From Salipiger sp. CCB-MM3 (GTDB taxonomy: Bacteria; Pseudomonadota; Alphaproteobacteria; Rhodobacterales; Rhodobacteraceae), in contig NZ_CP014597.1 in assembly GCF_001687105.1 (NCBI RefSeq), positions 62,001 through 126,000 on the forward strand: a stretch of DNA of 64,000 bases, given 5' to 3'. A model generated the notes under the pieces. It searched no databases and was not told the origin of the DNA. It saw nothing but the letters and a program-made list of their open reading frames with translations. Position 1 is the first letter of the stretch. Every line of letters starts with the position of its first letter. A program made the position numbers and the translations under genes. Positions 46,689-55,485 of the stretch are shown here, in pieces.

Positions 46689-48449
46689 ATGACCACCCAT
46701 TCGATCCCAAAGCCTTCGTTCTTTGAAAGTCATCTCCAGCGCTGCGAAGACGTACTTGCGAAGAGAATGGACATCAGCTCGATGGTCGACAAACTTCGTG
46801 CGGTCATAGATGCGCAATCCGAGGAGACAGGCGCCAAGGTCCTGAAGCGCGCCGCTCGCGAGGAGCGAGCCCCGTTCACGGCGCTCGCAGCAGAGGCCAT
46901 CGATCGGAGCCTTCCGGCAACTTCAGATGGCATGAAGGCATCAAGCCTCGACGTGAACAAGGGCCTTCTCGATTTTGTCTCCCTCGTCTCTCCGAACATC
47001 CGTCTGCGCGCCCGTGCCGGCTCTGGAAAGTCGACCGCGATCGTCATCAAATGCGATTTCCTCGTCAACGAGCTCGGAGTGGCTCCTGGGGCGATCCAAG
47101 TCCTCACATTCAACAAGGCGGCCGCCAACGACCTGAGCCTGAAGCTCAAGGATGCTCTCGGGCCGGAGGTCGGCGGCAAGATCGGAGTGAGCACCTTCCA
47201 TAGCCTTGCTTATTGGGTTTTGAAAACGTGCCCCGAAACGCGGCACCTCACTCTCAAATTCAAGGAGGAAGACCGGAGCCAGAAAGAGCAGCTCTCTGAT
47301 TTGAAGATTGCGGTAATGCAGAACTTCTCCGCTCAAGATTTCAGAGTCTATTGCTCTCGATATGAAGGCACCGGCTTTCAGTTTCTGACCAGCAATCCAG
47401 GCTTTCAAAATCAGGTTCGCGATTTCATCACAGGAGCGGCGTCTCTCTACCGCGCCCGCCGCGGCACTCCGAAGGCCGCCAAAGCGTCTCCGATTACTCG
47501 CCATCTGGCACGCGTTGTCGATGCCTATGAGGGAGGAATGGCGGAGACAAACGTTATCGATGGCGAGGCCGGGCTCAGGAAAGCCGCCGATCTCCTTTCT
47601 GGCAACGCAGACATCAGCGCACTGAAACGTCTCGACGGTGCCCTGAAGTACCTCTTCGTCGACGAGTACCAGGACTTCTCGGCCGCCTTCGAATCCCTCA
47701 CGCGAGGCGTTCTTGCGCGCAATCCGAGCTGTGTGATCAACACCGTTGGGGACGACTGGCAGTCGATCAACTCCTTCATGGGTGCCGACCTGTCCTTCTT
47801 TACAGGCTTCCGCAAGACCTATCCCGCTGCCCTCAATCTGCCTCTGCAGACCAATTGGCGCTGCGGGAAGCGCATCGTTGCGTTGGGCAACACCGTGATG
47901 CGCGCCAAGGAATCCGAGCAAGCTGTTGCCGGCCTTCCGCATGAGGGCAAGATCCGCGTGAAGACGGGCGGCATCAATGACTACCGCCGCAAGAAGGACG
48001 AATGGCACGAGGAGGTCCGGCTCTTCCTCGAGGGGCAGATCGCAACGATGGCGCGATATGCCTGGGCAGATGATGCCCGCGCCGGCCGGGAACCCGGGAC
48101 GATGGTTTTGCTGGCTGCAAAGAACGAGCCTTTTGGTCAGTCCCTGCGCAGCTACGCGAAGGTCATCGACCTACCCGAAGGTATGAAGGTCGATGTCAGC
48201 ACGACGCACGCGTCCAAGGGACGCGAATGGGATCATGTGATCTTGCTCGACGGCGTCGTGTCAGAGTATCCGTCATCTCACCCCGCCGATCCGGTCACGC
48301 GCGACATTATCAGCAGCCAGGACAAAACGGCAGAGGGACAACGGCTGCTCTACGTTGCCGTCACGCGGGCAAAGCACTCTCTGGCGATCCTGGCGCCTAC
48401 CGAGCTGCATCCGAAGCTACTGAAGGCACGGGAGTTTGCCAAACTCTGA
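46689..48449 (+). CDS. UvrD/Rep-type superfamily 1 DNA helicase
   Basis: A 586-residue SF1A helicase with all core motifs: Walker A at about 110-116 (AGSGKST), motif Ia (VLTFNKAAANDL), Walker B near 323 (FVDEYQDF), motif III (GDDWQSINSFMGA), motif IV (TNWRCGKRI), motif V near 506 (THASKGREWDHVILL) and motif VI near 556 (LLYVAVTRAKH). The N-terminal 100 residues are unique and helical. It is shorter than UvrD and has reduced 1B/2B insertions, like helicases found beside nuclease effectors in defence loci (for example GajB), but no GajA-like or other partner gene is adjacent. The ATG at 46689 has AGGA upstream. Confidence 0.9.
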   Translation: MTTHSIPKPSFFESHLQRCEDVLAKRMDISSMVDKLRAVIDAQSEETGAKVLKRAAREERAPFTALAAEAIDRSLPATSDGMKASSLDVNKGLLDFVSLVSPNIRLRARAGSGKSTAIVIKCDFLVNELGVAPGAIQVLTFNKAAANDLSLKLKDALGPEVGGKIGVSTFHSLAYWVLKTCPETRHLTLKFKEEDRSQKEQLSDLKIAVMQNFSAQDFRVYCSRYEGTGFQFLTSNPGFQNQVRDFITGAASLYRARRGTPKAAKASPITRHLARVVDAYEGGMAETNVIDGEAGLRKAADLLSGNADISALKRLDGALKYLFVDEYQDFSAAFESLTRGVLARNPSCVINTVGDDWQSINSFMGADLSFFTGFRKTYPAALNLPLQTNWRCGKRIVALGNTVMRAKESEQAVAGLPHEGKIRVKTGGINDYRRKKDEWHEEVRLFLEGQIATMARYAWADDARAGREPGTMVLLAAKNEPFGQSLRSYAKVIDLPEGMKVDVSTTHASKGREWDHVILLDGVVSEYPSSHPADPVTRDIISSQDKTAEGQRLLYVAVTRAKHSLAILAPTELHPKLLKAREFAKL

Positions 48450-48595
48450 AAGTGCGGCGCTAGCATGTGGCATGCATGAGAGCGCTGCTGTCTTAGAGTC
48501 CAAGAAGGCTTCTTTGAGTTGCCCTAAAGAATATCGATCTTAGGCCAAGAGGTTCTCAGGATGATTCCATCATGAGTTGCAATGCGGGACCCTTC

Positions 48596-49243
48596 TCAAC
48601 CCTTCTCATCAAGAAATTCTACGAAAGAGTAGATACTCTCAGCAATGCCTTCAAACTTCTCATAAGGCAGGACCCCGCCTGTCTCCGCATTTCCAATCAA
48701 CATCAACTGCGCCAAGGTATCCTTGTAACGCGTTTGCACGAAGCACGTCCCTTGTCCATCAAGGTCTTCTCCGAGGCAACTCACCCAGTACTCCGGCGCT
48801 ATCTGTTTAGCTTTCGGCAGATAGAGAGACAGCCCAGACCTTCCGGTCTTGTCGTTTTGTCCAGTACTCCATCGATCGAACAGCCGCCCACCGAAATCCA
48901 CTTGGCTTTGGTATGAATAGCCATGAAGCTCGAGAGGACCATTCTCGTATGCAACTGGAAGTGGGCGGAATGAAAGCGCTCTTAGTATCCGAGGCTCATT
49001 GAGCTGGTGGACTGCACTCGGGTTCACGCTCAACGAGACTATTTCTTGATCAGTCGCGTCGCATACTCTGTATGTACCGGCACCCACCCTACGCGGCACT
49101 CCACTTGGCGATACACGGGGGAAGCCTTCACACAGTGTTGCGATATCAATCTCTAACGCACCTTCTGCAGATGCTTGAGCCCAAAGGATGCACAGCACAC
49201 TCGTTAGAAGAAATTTTCGGCATGGTGGGTGAAACGTGTACAT
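48596..49243 (-). CDS. Exported hypothetical protein, 215 aa
   Basis: A signal peptide (MYTFHPPCRKFLLTSVLCILWAQASA) precedes a mature part of about 190 residues with several cysteines (TLCEGF, YRVCDA, SCLGED, GTCFVQ), probably in disulfide pairs in the periplasm. The C-terminus has a helical segment (EKFEGIAESIYSFVEFL). No family is recognised and no clear ribosome site is seen at the chosen ATG. It is followed upstream by the three-gene coupled operon at 49326-50588 on the same strand, but 80 bp separate them. Confidence 0.65.
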   Translation of the reverse strand: MYTFHPPCRKFLLTSVLCILWAQASAEGALEIDIATLCEGFPRVSPSGVPRRVGAGTYRVCDATDQEIVSLSVNPSAVHQLNEPRILRALSFRPLPVAYENGPLELHGYSYQSQVDFGGRLFDRWSTGQNDKTGRSGLSLYLPKAKQIAPEYWVSCLGEDLDGQGTCFVQTRYKDTLAQLMLIGNAETGGVLPYEKFEGIAESIYSFVEFLDEKG

Positions 49244-49325
49244 CGGTTAACCAAGCTAATACCGTTTTAGCCTTGCAATCGTCAGGACCTATTTCAACCA
49301 AAAATTGTGTAAAGCCGGGATTCCC

Positions 49326-49562
49326 TCACTTCACCGATCTTGCAAATCGACGAAGTTCGGCCTCGAACACCATGCCGACGTCAGCCGTCTCACACAGCAC
49401 GCGTGAGCCCTCTGACAGCACGTAGACGCCGCCCTCAAGCACGAGCTCGAGGCGCCCTTTTGTCCAGTAGCTCTGCCGCTGGTCGTCGAACATATCGGGC
49501 TGAACGGATGCCCAGCCTTCCGTCGCGAGGCGGCGCTCGTCCGGCGTCATGAACAGCATCAT
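49326..49562 (-). CDS. Hypothetical protein, 78 aa, third gene of the coupled operon
   Basis: A 78-residue soluble protein (MMLFMTPDERRLATEGWASVQ...). The start overlaps the stop of the preceding 87-codon gene by 4 nt (ATGA), so it is translated from the same mRNA as the ADP-ribosyltransferase-like gene. It is rich in Glu, Leu and Val with one Cys (VLCETADVG) and ends FARSVK. No family is recognised. Position suggests a role with the first two genes, perhaps as a control or immunity partner; this is inference. Confidence 0.6.
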   Translation of the reverse strand: MMLFMTPDERRLATEGWASVQPDMFDDQRQSYWTKGRLELVLEGGVYVLSEGSRVLCETADVGMVFEAELRRFARSVK

Positions 49563-49822
49563 TGGAATTTGACTTTGAGGCCCTTCCGCGGCTCATTCGC
49601 TGCCGTAAGAGCGTCGGCGAGGCGGTCGAAGTGCTGCACGGGCTGGTTCCATCGATACAATCGCACGGCACCGATGACCGCCCCGTCGGGGATCGGCATA
49701 TCGATTGTCAGGAGGTCTTTCTCACGGACCCAGCGCGCCCTGCCATCTCCTGCACAATGCTCGGAGGGAAGCCAGCCGTCAGCTTCGGGAGTGATTGCCG
49801 GCGGGATTGGTTGCTCAGTCAT
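49559..49822 (-). CDS. Hypothetical protein, 87 aa, second gene of the coupled operon
   Basis: The ATG at 49822 shares bases with the TGA of the upstream frame (TGATG), and its own stop overlaps the next start, so it lies in a tightly coupled trio. The 87-residue product begins MTEQPIPPAITPEADGW, has a beta-rich centre (GAVIGAVRLYRWNQP) and ends LKVKFQ. No known domain is recognised. The tight overlap with the end of the ADP-ribosyltransferase-like frame supports the corrected C-terminus proposed for that gene. Confidence 0.65.
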   Translation of the reverse strand: MTEQPIPPAITPEADGWLPSEHCAGDGRARWVREKDLLTIDMPIPDGAVIGAVRLYRWNQPVQHFDRLADALTAANEPRKGLKVKFQ

Positions 49823-50588
49823 CACCAGATGGGCCTCACTCGCATTGTGGAAGGGTCGACTGACCCCGGCTTAATGAGGACCTCTTGCTCGCCGCGCTGC
49901 GTGATGTAGGCAGCAATCAGTGATCTAGGTACCTCGGAGGTAACGACGTAGCAGAGGTCTCCTGGCCGCGCAAACCGCTTGGAGAACCATTCGGCCGTAT
50001 TTCAGAGAACGACCAAGCCCAGCCAGCGTTAGCCGCCTCCAGAGGGGACGGCTTCGAGAACCTGGGGAACTGAACGCCTCGGTGGACGGTCACCACGTCA
50101 GGCATGGCTCGCAGCGCACGGCGGTCACGCGCGCTCGTCATGAAATCACGGTGGGGGACCTTCACGTTCATCAGTCGAGACCAAATCGGGCTTGCCTCGT
50201 CATGCTCGCCGTCGGACCGCATGTGGCGCGCCAAGCGCCAGAAGGTCACGGCTTCGCGGGCGTTTTCTTCGGCATCGAGGAACTCTCCCATGGTTGCGTA
50301 TTCGACTAGGTAGTCCATCCGGAAAGCGCGCTCTAGTCCGGCAAATACGCCACCCCAGTTTCTCTTGGCCAAGTTCTCGCGATGGACGCTCTCCCGGAAC
50401 TCGATCAGACCTTCGATCTCACACGGCGTCGCAACCGGAAACATGGTCAGATAGTGAGGGTGTTTGAACCACCAGATCTCCGTTCCCGTCTCGTCCGGCG
50501 AGCGGCAGTAATGTCTCAACCGGACAGGCAGGTCATCGGGCGTCTCGTAAACGGTCAGCTTCATTTCAGGCGGTGAGAGTTCTGTCAT
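49822..50588 (-). pseudogene. ADP-ribosyltransferase-like protein with one-base frameshift
   Basis: The first 196 residues include VVTVHRG (Arg170) and GWAWSFSE (Ser193). Near nt 50000 one base appears to be missing. Restoring it gives TAEWFSKRFARPGD, CYVVTSEVP, SLIAAYITQRGEQEVLI and a stop at 49822, where the next gene starts in a TGATG overlap. The order HRG, then WS with a following A-x-x-F helix, then E-x-E before V-L-I, matches the R-S-E fold signature of ADP-ribosyltransferase toxins and effectors. Without the correction the frame ends in an unrelated tail at 49917. The N-terminal 160 residues are unrecognised. The ART call rests on motif order only. Confidence 0.6.
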
Positions 50589-50807
50589 CGAGGTCCCTGC
50601 TCCTAGGCCTCCCTTTTATCATTCGAAAAGCGGTTGGGAAACCGAGTGTGCGCGCTAACGCTGCATTGCAGCAAACGCAAAGCGGGTCTTCGGCATCGTC
50701 GGTGGTCCGCAAGCAAGGACGTCACTATTTTCAGCGGTGTAGCACGACGGGGCCGAGGAAATGGTCCCACACCGGCAGATGGGCTGCCGAACAGAAAGGA
50801 CCAAGCT

Positions 50808-51002
50808 ATGACCGCAACTGCAACAAACACTCCAAACGTTTCCAGCTCGAACAGCCTGACGGATGCCCTGCGCCGCTTCGGCCGCCGCATGATGATCAGC
50901 CGTGAGCTGACCGCACTCAGCTCTATCCCGCCGCACCTGGTGGACCGTGACGTGATCGCTTCGCGTCAGAAGGCACTTCGCGACGAGTTCCAAGCTCTCT
51001 GA
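50808..51002 (+). CDS. Small DUF1127-like protein, 64 aa
   Basis: The ATG at 50808 has AAAGGA 8 nt upstream. The first 18 residues are Thr/Asn/Ser-rich; the rest (DALRRFGRRMMISRELTALSSIP, then HLVDRDVIASRQKALRDEF) has the arginine-rich helix and D-R-D-(I/V) pattern of DUF1127-type small proteins of alphaproteobacteria, some of which affect RNA turnover and phosphate or carbon metabolism. A hairpin at 51040-51061 follows. The role here is unknown. Confidence 0.7.
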   Translation: MTATATNTPNVSSSNSLTDALRRFGRRMMISRELTALSSIPPHLVDRDVIASRQKALRDEFQAL

Positions 51003-51039
51003 TTTTTAGAGGCTCAGGTATCGACTGAAAGACTGCGCT

Positions 51040-51061
51040 GGGCGTCCTCGAGGGGGCGCCC
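51040..51061 (+). terminator. Terminator after the DUF1127-like gene
   Basis: An 8-bp stem with one G-T pair (51040-51047 with 51054-51061), followed by a T-rich tract, 38 bp after the stop codon at 51002. Confidence 0.6.
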
Positions 51062-51101
51062 TTGTTGCTTTCTGAGGTATTTGAGATGAGGCGATCCCAG
51101 A

Positions 51102-51374
51102 TCAGGCTCCAGGCCGCGGAGGCAGGCTCATAGTGACCCGGGACATTCGTGCTTCTTCGTGAAGCTTCTCAAGCTTCTCCGCATCGGTCCCATCCGCGTA
51201 GACCGTCTCCTCGATCATCTCGAAGATTTCCTCGAGGTGGAACGCCCGGCGCGTGAGCAACTCCAGCGGCCCTTCAAGGTTGTTGATCTGCTCACGGATT
51301 TCCCGCGCAGCTGCGCGGCTTCCTTTTTTCGTCACGTGTAGATTTCCTTTCTCGTTCTCCGGCACGAAGCTCAC
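51102..51374 (-). CDS. Small helical hypothetical protein, 90 aa
   Basis: A GTG start at 51374 is supported by AGGAAG 8 nt upstream. The product is highly charged and helical (AAREIREQINNLEGPLELL, then EEIFEMIEETVYADG, then EKLEKLHEEARMSR), with no signal, membrane segment or known domain. It converges on the DUF1127-like gene across the terminator at 51040. The amphipathic helices suggest an oligomerising or partner-binding protein. Confidence 0.6.
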   Translation of the reverse strand: MSFVPENEKGNLHVTKKGSRAAAREIREQINNLEGPLELLTRRAFHLEEIFEMIEETVYADGTDAEKLEKLHEEARMSRVTMSLPPRPGA

Positions 51375-51499
51375 GGTGAAACTTCCTGAATTCTGTATTC
51401 CCGCTGTTTTCCGGTTTGCTATGGGTGCGCGCCGGCCGGCTACTCCGCGCCATGTGCAAGGTCACGGGACGCAGATCGCGGGTCTCCGAAGAAGACTTT

Positions 51500-51679
51500 C
51501 TATGCTGCCGACTTCCAAGCGAGAACCGTGCGCATTGCCAGATCAGCGACCTCTTCGCGGCTCATCAAGCCGGTCTCCATCGCTTCATCCAGGTCTTCTT
51601 TGAGCAAGCGCCCCGTTGTCTCTTCCGCGTTCGCACGGAGGCCACGTTCGATTGCCAGCTCACGAATGTAGTCGCTCAT
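51500..51679 (-). CDS. Very small protein, 59 aa
   Basis: The frame starts at 51679 with AGAAGG 5 nt upstream and reads MSDYIRELAIERGLRANAEE, continues with LLKEDLDEAMETGLMSREEV and ends in LAWKSAA before TAG. It is an acidic, fully helical protein with no known domain. The good ribosome site, balanced composition and lack of any better frame support it. Confidence 0.6.
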   Translation of the reverse strand: MSDYIRELAIERGLRANAEETTGRLLKEDLDEAMETGLMSREEVADLAMRTVLAWKSAA

Positions 51680-51932
51680 ATCGCCTTCTTTCTCCTATTG
51701 GCGGCCTACTCACCGACGACAGTAAACGATCGCCGGCTGACTGCCCTGTTAAGGACGCCCGCACCGATTTCTCGGCTGCACAGTGCCAGCGGTTTCGGCC
51801 GTTATTTCTTCAGATGCCGGTCGCAAGAAGTTCTCGATGACCGAGCTCGTCCGCTTGAGGTGCGGCTTGCCTTCCTCCGCCGAGCGCGCCCAAGGCTTCC
51901 TGGAGATCACGCGCAATTCGGTGGTGCAGGGT

Positions 51933-52571
51933 TCAGTAGACGTAGGTTTTCAGAGAGGCATACTCACCGGTGAAGATTTCGCCGGTTTCCGGATCGTAGG
52001 GAGAGAGCTTCTTCACGATATCCGTGTGACGCCCGCGCTCGTCATTGCCATCTTCGATCTCGGCGACGACGAGTTCAGCCGGGATCCGCGTCGGGTTGAC
52101 TGTCAGTTCGATCGCCCCCGTGCTCGAGGCACGATCCCAATAGTTTCGCGGCAGCAGGTTGTCGGCAGCATCCCAAAGCACGTCACGGGGCTCGTGCTCC
52201 CAGCCATCTTGGAAGCAAGGCCAGTGGCTACCGGTCATTTTCCAGTTCTGGTGCTTGTGGGCTTCGGTGATCGAAGTCCAGTGGGTCCCGCTCGGGGTGA
52301 AAAGCGTGTCGATATAGAAGGTCTTGTGGTTCGCGTCCCAAAGCTCCTTGGTTCCGTCGTCGCCGAAGCCCCAGAAGCTCAGGCGGAAGTCAAAGCCGAG
52401 CCAGGCGCAGACGGGTTTTCCATCGACGCCCTTGCCAGAATACGCCGCACGATGCGCCAGCTGAAGGCGATGCATAACCATTCCGATCAGACGAAGTTCG
52501 TCTGCGATACGGTGAGCAAGAGGAGACTGGATCTTGAGACGATCAGGGATAGAGGCTTGCGCTACGGTCAC
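51933..52571 (-). CDS. Hypothetical protein, 212 aa, aromatic-rich
   Basis: A GTG at 52571 has AAAGGA 6 nt upstream and is preferred over the TTG at 52577. The protein is rich in Trp, His and Tyr (FRLSFWGFGDDG, then HKHQNWKMTGSHWPCF, then NYWDRASSTGAIEL) and has no signal or membrane segment. I do not recognise a family; the conserved-looking WDAADNLLPRNYWDR block suggests an enzyme or ligand-binding protein. It stands alone between the small protein at 51500 and an IS3 element. Confidence 0.65.
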   Translation of the reverse strand: MTVAQASIPDRLKIQSPLAHRIADELRLIGMVMHRLQLAHRAAYSGKGVDGKPVCAWLGFDFRLSFWGFGDDGTKELWDANHKTFYIDTLFTPSGTHWTSITEAHKHQNWKMTGSHWPCFQDGWEHEPRDVLWDAADNLLPRNYWDRASSTGAIELTVNPTRIPAELVVAEIEDGNDERGRHTDIVKKLSPYDPETGEIFTGEYASLKTYVY

Positions 52572-52915
52572 GGGCAATCCTTTCTGTTAAGGATAGAATG
52601 CAGCAGCGCCCAGGTGGTGTCAACAATTGAAGGATAAACATCTGCCTTTTCTTTCAAGAGCATATTCCAGCCCCTCCGCAGGCGGTGCCTTTTCCGGTCA
52701 GGCGGACAGTGGTTTCAATCTACAACTGAGCGGATTTTTCGGGGCTATCTCGTTAGACGTCAGAGCGAAAGGCACTGCTGGGCACTAACCCCCGCCCCTA
52801 CGAGTGAGCGGTTTTTCAGGCTGTCTGCAGGGCGCCCAGCGCTTGTCCGTCATCAAATAATTTGGGACCCGGAATGCTCTGCCGGTCAGGAGGGTCTGGC
52901 TCATACTGTTCGAGG

Positions 52916-53896
52916 TTAGGCCGCCTGAGTTCGGTTGAGCAAGCGGCGCTGGCGGATGGTGTCGGACTTGATCCTCCTTCGTTCGGCTAAGATGGCTTTG
53001 GCGCGACCGAAGTAGACGTCGGCCGGGGTGACGTTTCCGAGGCTCTCATGGACGCGTTGATGGTTGTAGTGGTCGACGAAGGTCTCGATCGCGGCCTCGA
53101 GTGCGCCGGGGAGGTAGTGGTTCTCCAGCAGGATGCGGTTTTTCAGGGTCTGGTGCCAGCGTTCGATCTTGCCCTGCGTCTGCGGATGATTGGGGGCCCC
53201 GCGCACATGCTCCATCTGCTTGTCCTCCAGCCAGATTGCGAGATCGCCTGCGATGGAGGACGAGCCGTTGTCGCTGAGAAGTCGTGGTCGGTGTAGCACG
53301 GTCGGCTGGTCGCAACCGGACGCCTCCAGCGCGAGCTGGAGTGTGTCAGTGACATCTTCGGCTCGCATGGTCGTGCAGAGCTTCCAGGCGATTACATATC
53401 GGCTGAAGTCATCCAGGATGGTGCTCAGATAGTACCAACCCCAACCGATCACCTTCAGGTACGTGAAGTCGGTCTGCCAGAGCTGGTTTGGCCGGCTCGT
53501 CTTATCGCGGAACTCGTCCGCAGCCTTGACAACGATGAAGGCAGGGCTCGGGATCAGGTCGTGCGCCTTGAGGATGCGATACACCGAAGCCTCTGAGACA
53601 AAGTACTTCTTCGTATCTGTGAAGCGCACCGCAAGCTCCCGTGGAGAGAGTTCGGGCTCCTCCAGCGCCAAGCCGACCACATCCTGCCGGACATCATCAG
53701 GGATGCGGTTCCAGACCCGACCCGGGTGGGGTCGGCGATCCTCGAGACCGGCCTCGCCAAGGGATCGGTATCGGTCGTACCAACGATAGAAGGTTGTCTT
53801 CGGAATACCGAACATCTCCAGCGTGCGCGCCGCGGGCAGATGTGATCTCTCGACGAGCCGGATAATCTCGAGCTTTTCGGATGCAGGGTACCTCAT
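52916..53896 (-). CDS. IS3-family transposase orfB (DDE integrase core)
   Basis: 326 residues: an N-terminal helix-turn-helix (AARTLEMFGIPKTTFYRWYDRY), an HTH_21-like part and an rve core with Asp in LWQTDFTYLKV, Asp in LLSDNGSSSIAGD and Glu in HPQTQGKIERWHQTLKN. It overlaps orfA by 4 nt (ATGA), so it may be translated by reinitiation instead of frameshifting. It is not related closely to the IS407-group copies. Confidence 0.9.
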   Translation of the reverse strand: MRYPASEKLEIIRLVERSHLPAARTLEMFGIPKTTFYRWYDRYRSLGEAGLEDRRPHPGRVWNRIPDDVRQDVVGLALEEPELSPRELAVRFTDTKKYFVSEASVYRILKAHDLIPSPAFIVVKAADEFRDKTSRPNQLWQTDFTYLKVIGWGWYYLSTILDDFSRYVIAWKLCTTMRAEDVTDTLQLALEASGCDQPTVLHRPRLLSDNGSSSIAGDLAIWLEDKQMEHVRGAPNHPQTQGKIERWHQTLKNRILLENHYLPGALEAAIETFVDHYNHQRVHESLGNVTPADVYFGRAKAILAERRRIKSDTIRQRRLLNRTQAA

Positions 53897-54273
53897 TCGT
53901 GGTCTCCCCCATCCCCGATCATACTTTTTTTGAGCAGCCGATTCTCAAGGGTGGCCTCTGCCAAGGCCTCCTTCAGCGCGCTGGCCTCAGCCCGCAGGAC
54001 CTTCACTTCCGGGCTGCTCGCCTGGCGCGCTGTGTCACCAGCAAGCCGCTTCTTGCCGGCCTCGAGAAACTCTTTGGACCAACTGTAGTACAGGCTCGTC
54101 GCAATCCCCTCGCGCCGGCAAAGCTCGGCTATGCTCTCCTCGCCGCGAAGGCCCTCAAGCACGATGCGGATCTTTTCCTCCGCCGAATGCTGTTTGCGGG
54201 TGCGTCGGCGGATGTCCTTCACAACCTTCTCGGCGGAAGGCTTAGGTGTTCCGGGTTTATGTCTCATCTCCAC
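53893..54273 (-). CDS. IS3-family orfA (HTH protein)
   Basis: 126 residues: a basic N-terminus (RRRTRKQHSAEEKIRIVLEG), an HTH (SIAELCRREGIATSLYYSWSKEF) and a coiled coil (ALKEALAEATLENRLLKKSMIG). Typical of IS3 elements of rhizobial and roseobacter type with separate orfA and orfB. Confidence 0.88.
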   Translation of the reverse strand: MEMRHKPGTPKPSAEKVVKDIRRRTRKQHSAEEKIRIVLEGLRGEESIAELCRREGIATSLYYSWSKEFLEAGKKRLAGDTARQASSPEVKVLRAEASALKEALAEATLENRLLKKSMIGDGGDHE

Positions 54274-54349
54274 TCCTTGGTGGTTACGATGAGCCAGAAA
54301 CCCTCCTTTCCGAAATCAATTCAGATGTCCCATAGGCGCTGACGCCGGA

Positions 54350-54418
54350 CACTCGACAAGCTCATCGACGAGCTCGCCAAGGGCAAGGCCATGGAGAAGA
54401 TCCTCCGGGCACCGTAGG
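54350..54418 (+). pseudogene. C-terminal scrap of a gene cut by the IS3 element
   Basis: The frame entering from the IS reads TLDKLIDELAKGKAMEKILR-AP and then TAG. This looks like the last 22 residues of a real protein (its tail resembles the ends of zinc-dependent alcohol dehydrogenases, but this is too short to say). Nothing of the rest is found on the other side of the IS. Confidence 0.4.
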
Positions 54419-54441
54419 GGATCTAAGGCCGAAGTGCTCGC

Positions 54442-55413
54442 TCAGAGATTTTCATCCTCAAACTGCCGGGCGACTTTGTGGTACATCGCGGCAAATTCCG
54501 GATCGGCATCCAACTTTTCCTGAAGCTTCGCCTCATGCTCCTCGATCTCCCGTTGTATCTGCGCCTCATCCTCCTTCGCCCACTCCCTAGCGCGCTCCGC
54601 ATACTCTTCGTTGAAATTTCTCATCCTCTCGTTTACCTGATCCAGCCCTGCATTTAGACGATCAAGCCCACCTTCGATCGACGCCAGCACCCCAGGGGTC
54701 GCAGTCTTCGCCTCGCCAGGCTCCAAGGGCACGTATTTCCTCGGCGTCAAAGCACGCGCTCGAGCTTTCTTGGCCAACCAGATGGAGCGCGCCTTTCGAA
54801 GCTGAGCAATTGTCTGCGCGGGATCGTACAGAGCGGTCTTCGCCGGCAGGCGTAGAATTTCATAGCCCGCGGCCGACAACGTTTGGTCCCGCGCTGCATC
54901 CCGTGCAACAGCTTCGGGTGAAGAGTGCCAACGCGCGCCATCGACCTCGACGATCAAACCACCATCAACAAGGAAATCGAGCCGGTAGTTCGGGACTGGA
55001 ACCTGAAGGTCGAGCGTCAGTCCTTTGCCACCGAGCCTGCCGTTGACAGGCTTTAGGTCGAATGCAGCCACCATCGCATCCAGAAAGGCCACCTCGGCGG
55101 GAGACTCGCAAACATTCTGAAAATGGCGAAGCCAATCGGGATCCGCTTCTGTAAGTCGCTCGAGCTTGCTAGGCGTCTTCGGCTCCACCTGATCTTTCGG
55201 TCGGAGCCAGGCTGTGCATCCCCAGATGACGACGAGTTGGAGTAGAATGAGAGGAGAGGCAAAAACAAAGGCCAGGGTGAACGCTGTCCAGGCAAAGGCT
55301 ACGTAAAACAACCAGTCAGGCTTCTGAAAAGCCGCCCCGAGCACCCTCGCTGCCACCAGCGACAGTGCGATCATCGCTTGAAAGCCTAACACCGCAACTG
55401 AAAGCGCTGACAT
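54442..55413 (-). CDS. Membrane-anchored PD-(D/E)XK nuclease-like protein (DUF559/Vsr-type)
   Basis: 323 residues. Two hydrophobic segments (about 5-27 and 35-70) anchor the N-terminus in the inner membrane. A restriction-endonuclease-like domain follows (about 100-200): Glu107 in [10 protein letters not shown], Asp146 in [10 protein letters not shown], Glu156 and Asp158 in [10 protein letters not shown], then [20 protein letters not shown]. This pattern is typical of DUF559 and very-short-patch-repair-like nucleases. The C-terminal 90 residues are a charged coiled coil. It stands alone, divergent from the phosphotransferase gene. A role against incoming DNA or in DNA repair at the membrane is inference. 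Confidence 0.78.
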   Translation of the reverse strand: MSALSVAVLGFQAMIALSLVAARVLGAAFQKPDWLFYVAFAWTAFTLAFVFASPLILLQLVVIWGCTAWLRPKDQVEPKTPSKLERLTEADPDWLRHFQNVCESPAEVAFLDAMVAAFDLKPVNGRLGGKGLTLDLQVPVPNYRLDFLVDGGLIVEVDGARWHSSPEAVARDAARDQTLSAAGYEILRLPAKTALYDPAQTIAQLRKARSIWLAKKARARALTPRKYVPLEPGEAKTATPGVLASIEGGLDRLNAGLDQVNERMRNFNEEYAERAREWAKEDEAQIQREIEEHEAKLQEKLDADPEFAAMYHKVARQFEDENL

Positions 55414-55485
55414 CCCTCAAACTGGCACCGCCGAAAATCTTCACTCACCAACACCGGCAATGTGTCCATTCTAAGGAGCCTGGCA

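Larger units (their letters stand above)
52844..54351 (-). mobile_element. IS3-family element, complete, two genes
   Basis: The 1,508-bp element has short terminal repeats TGTCCG[T/G]C[A/G]TCA at both ends (52844 and, inverted, 54351). It holds orfA and orfB with a 4-nt overlap. No target duplication is visible. Sequence to the right (54350-54418) looks like the tail of a broken gene, so insertion or later deletion removed its body. Confidence 0.8.

Noticed and set aside
46689..48449. Gabija-type system based on the UvrD-like helicase
   Set aside because: No GajA-like ATPase/TOPRIM nuclease is adjacent on either side; the neighbours are a cold-shock gene and an exported protein.
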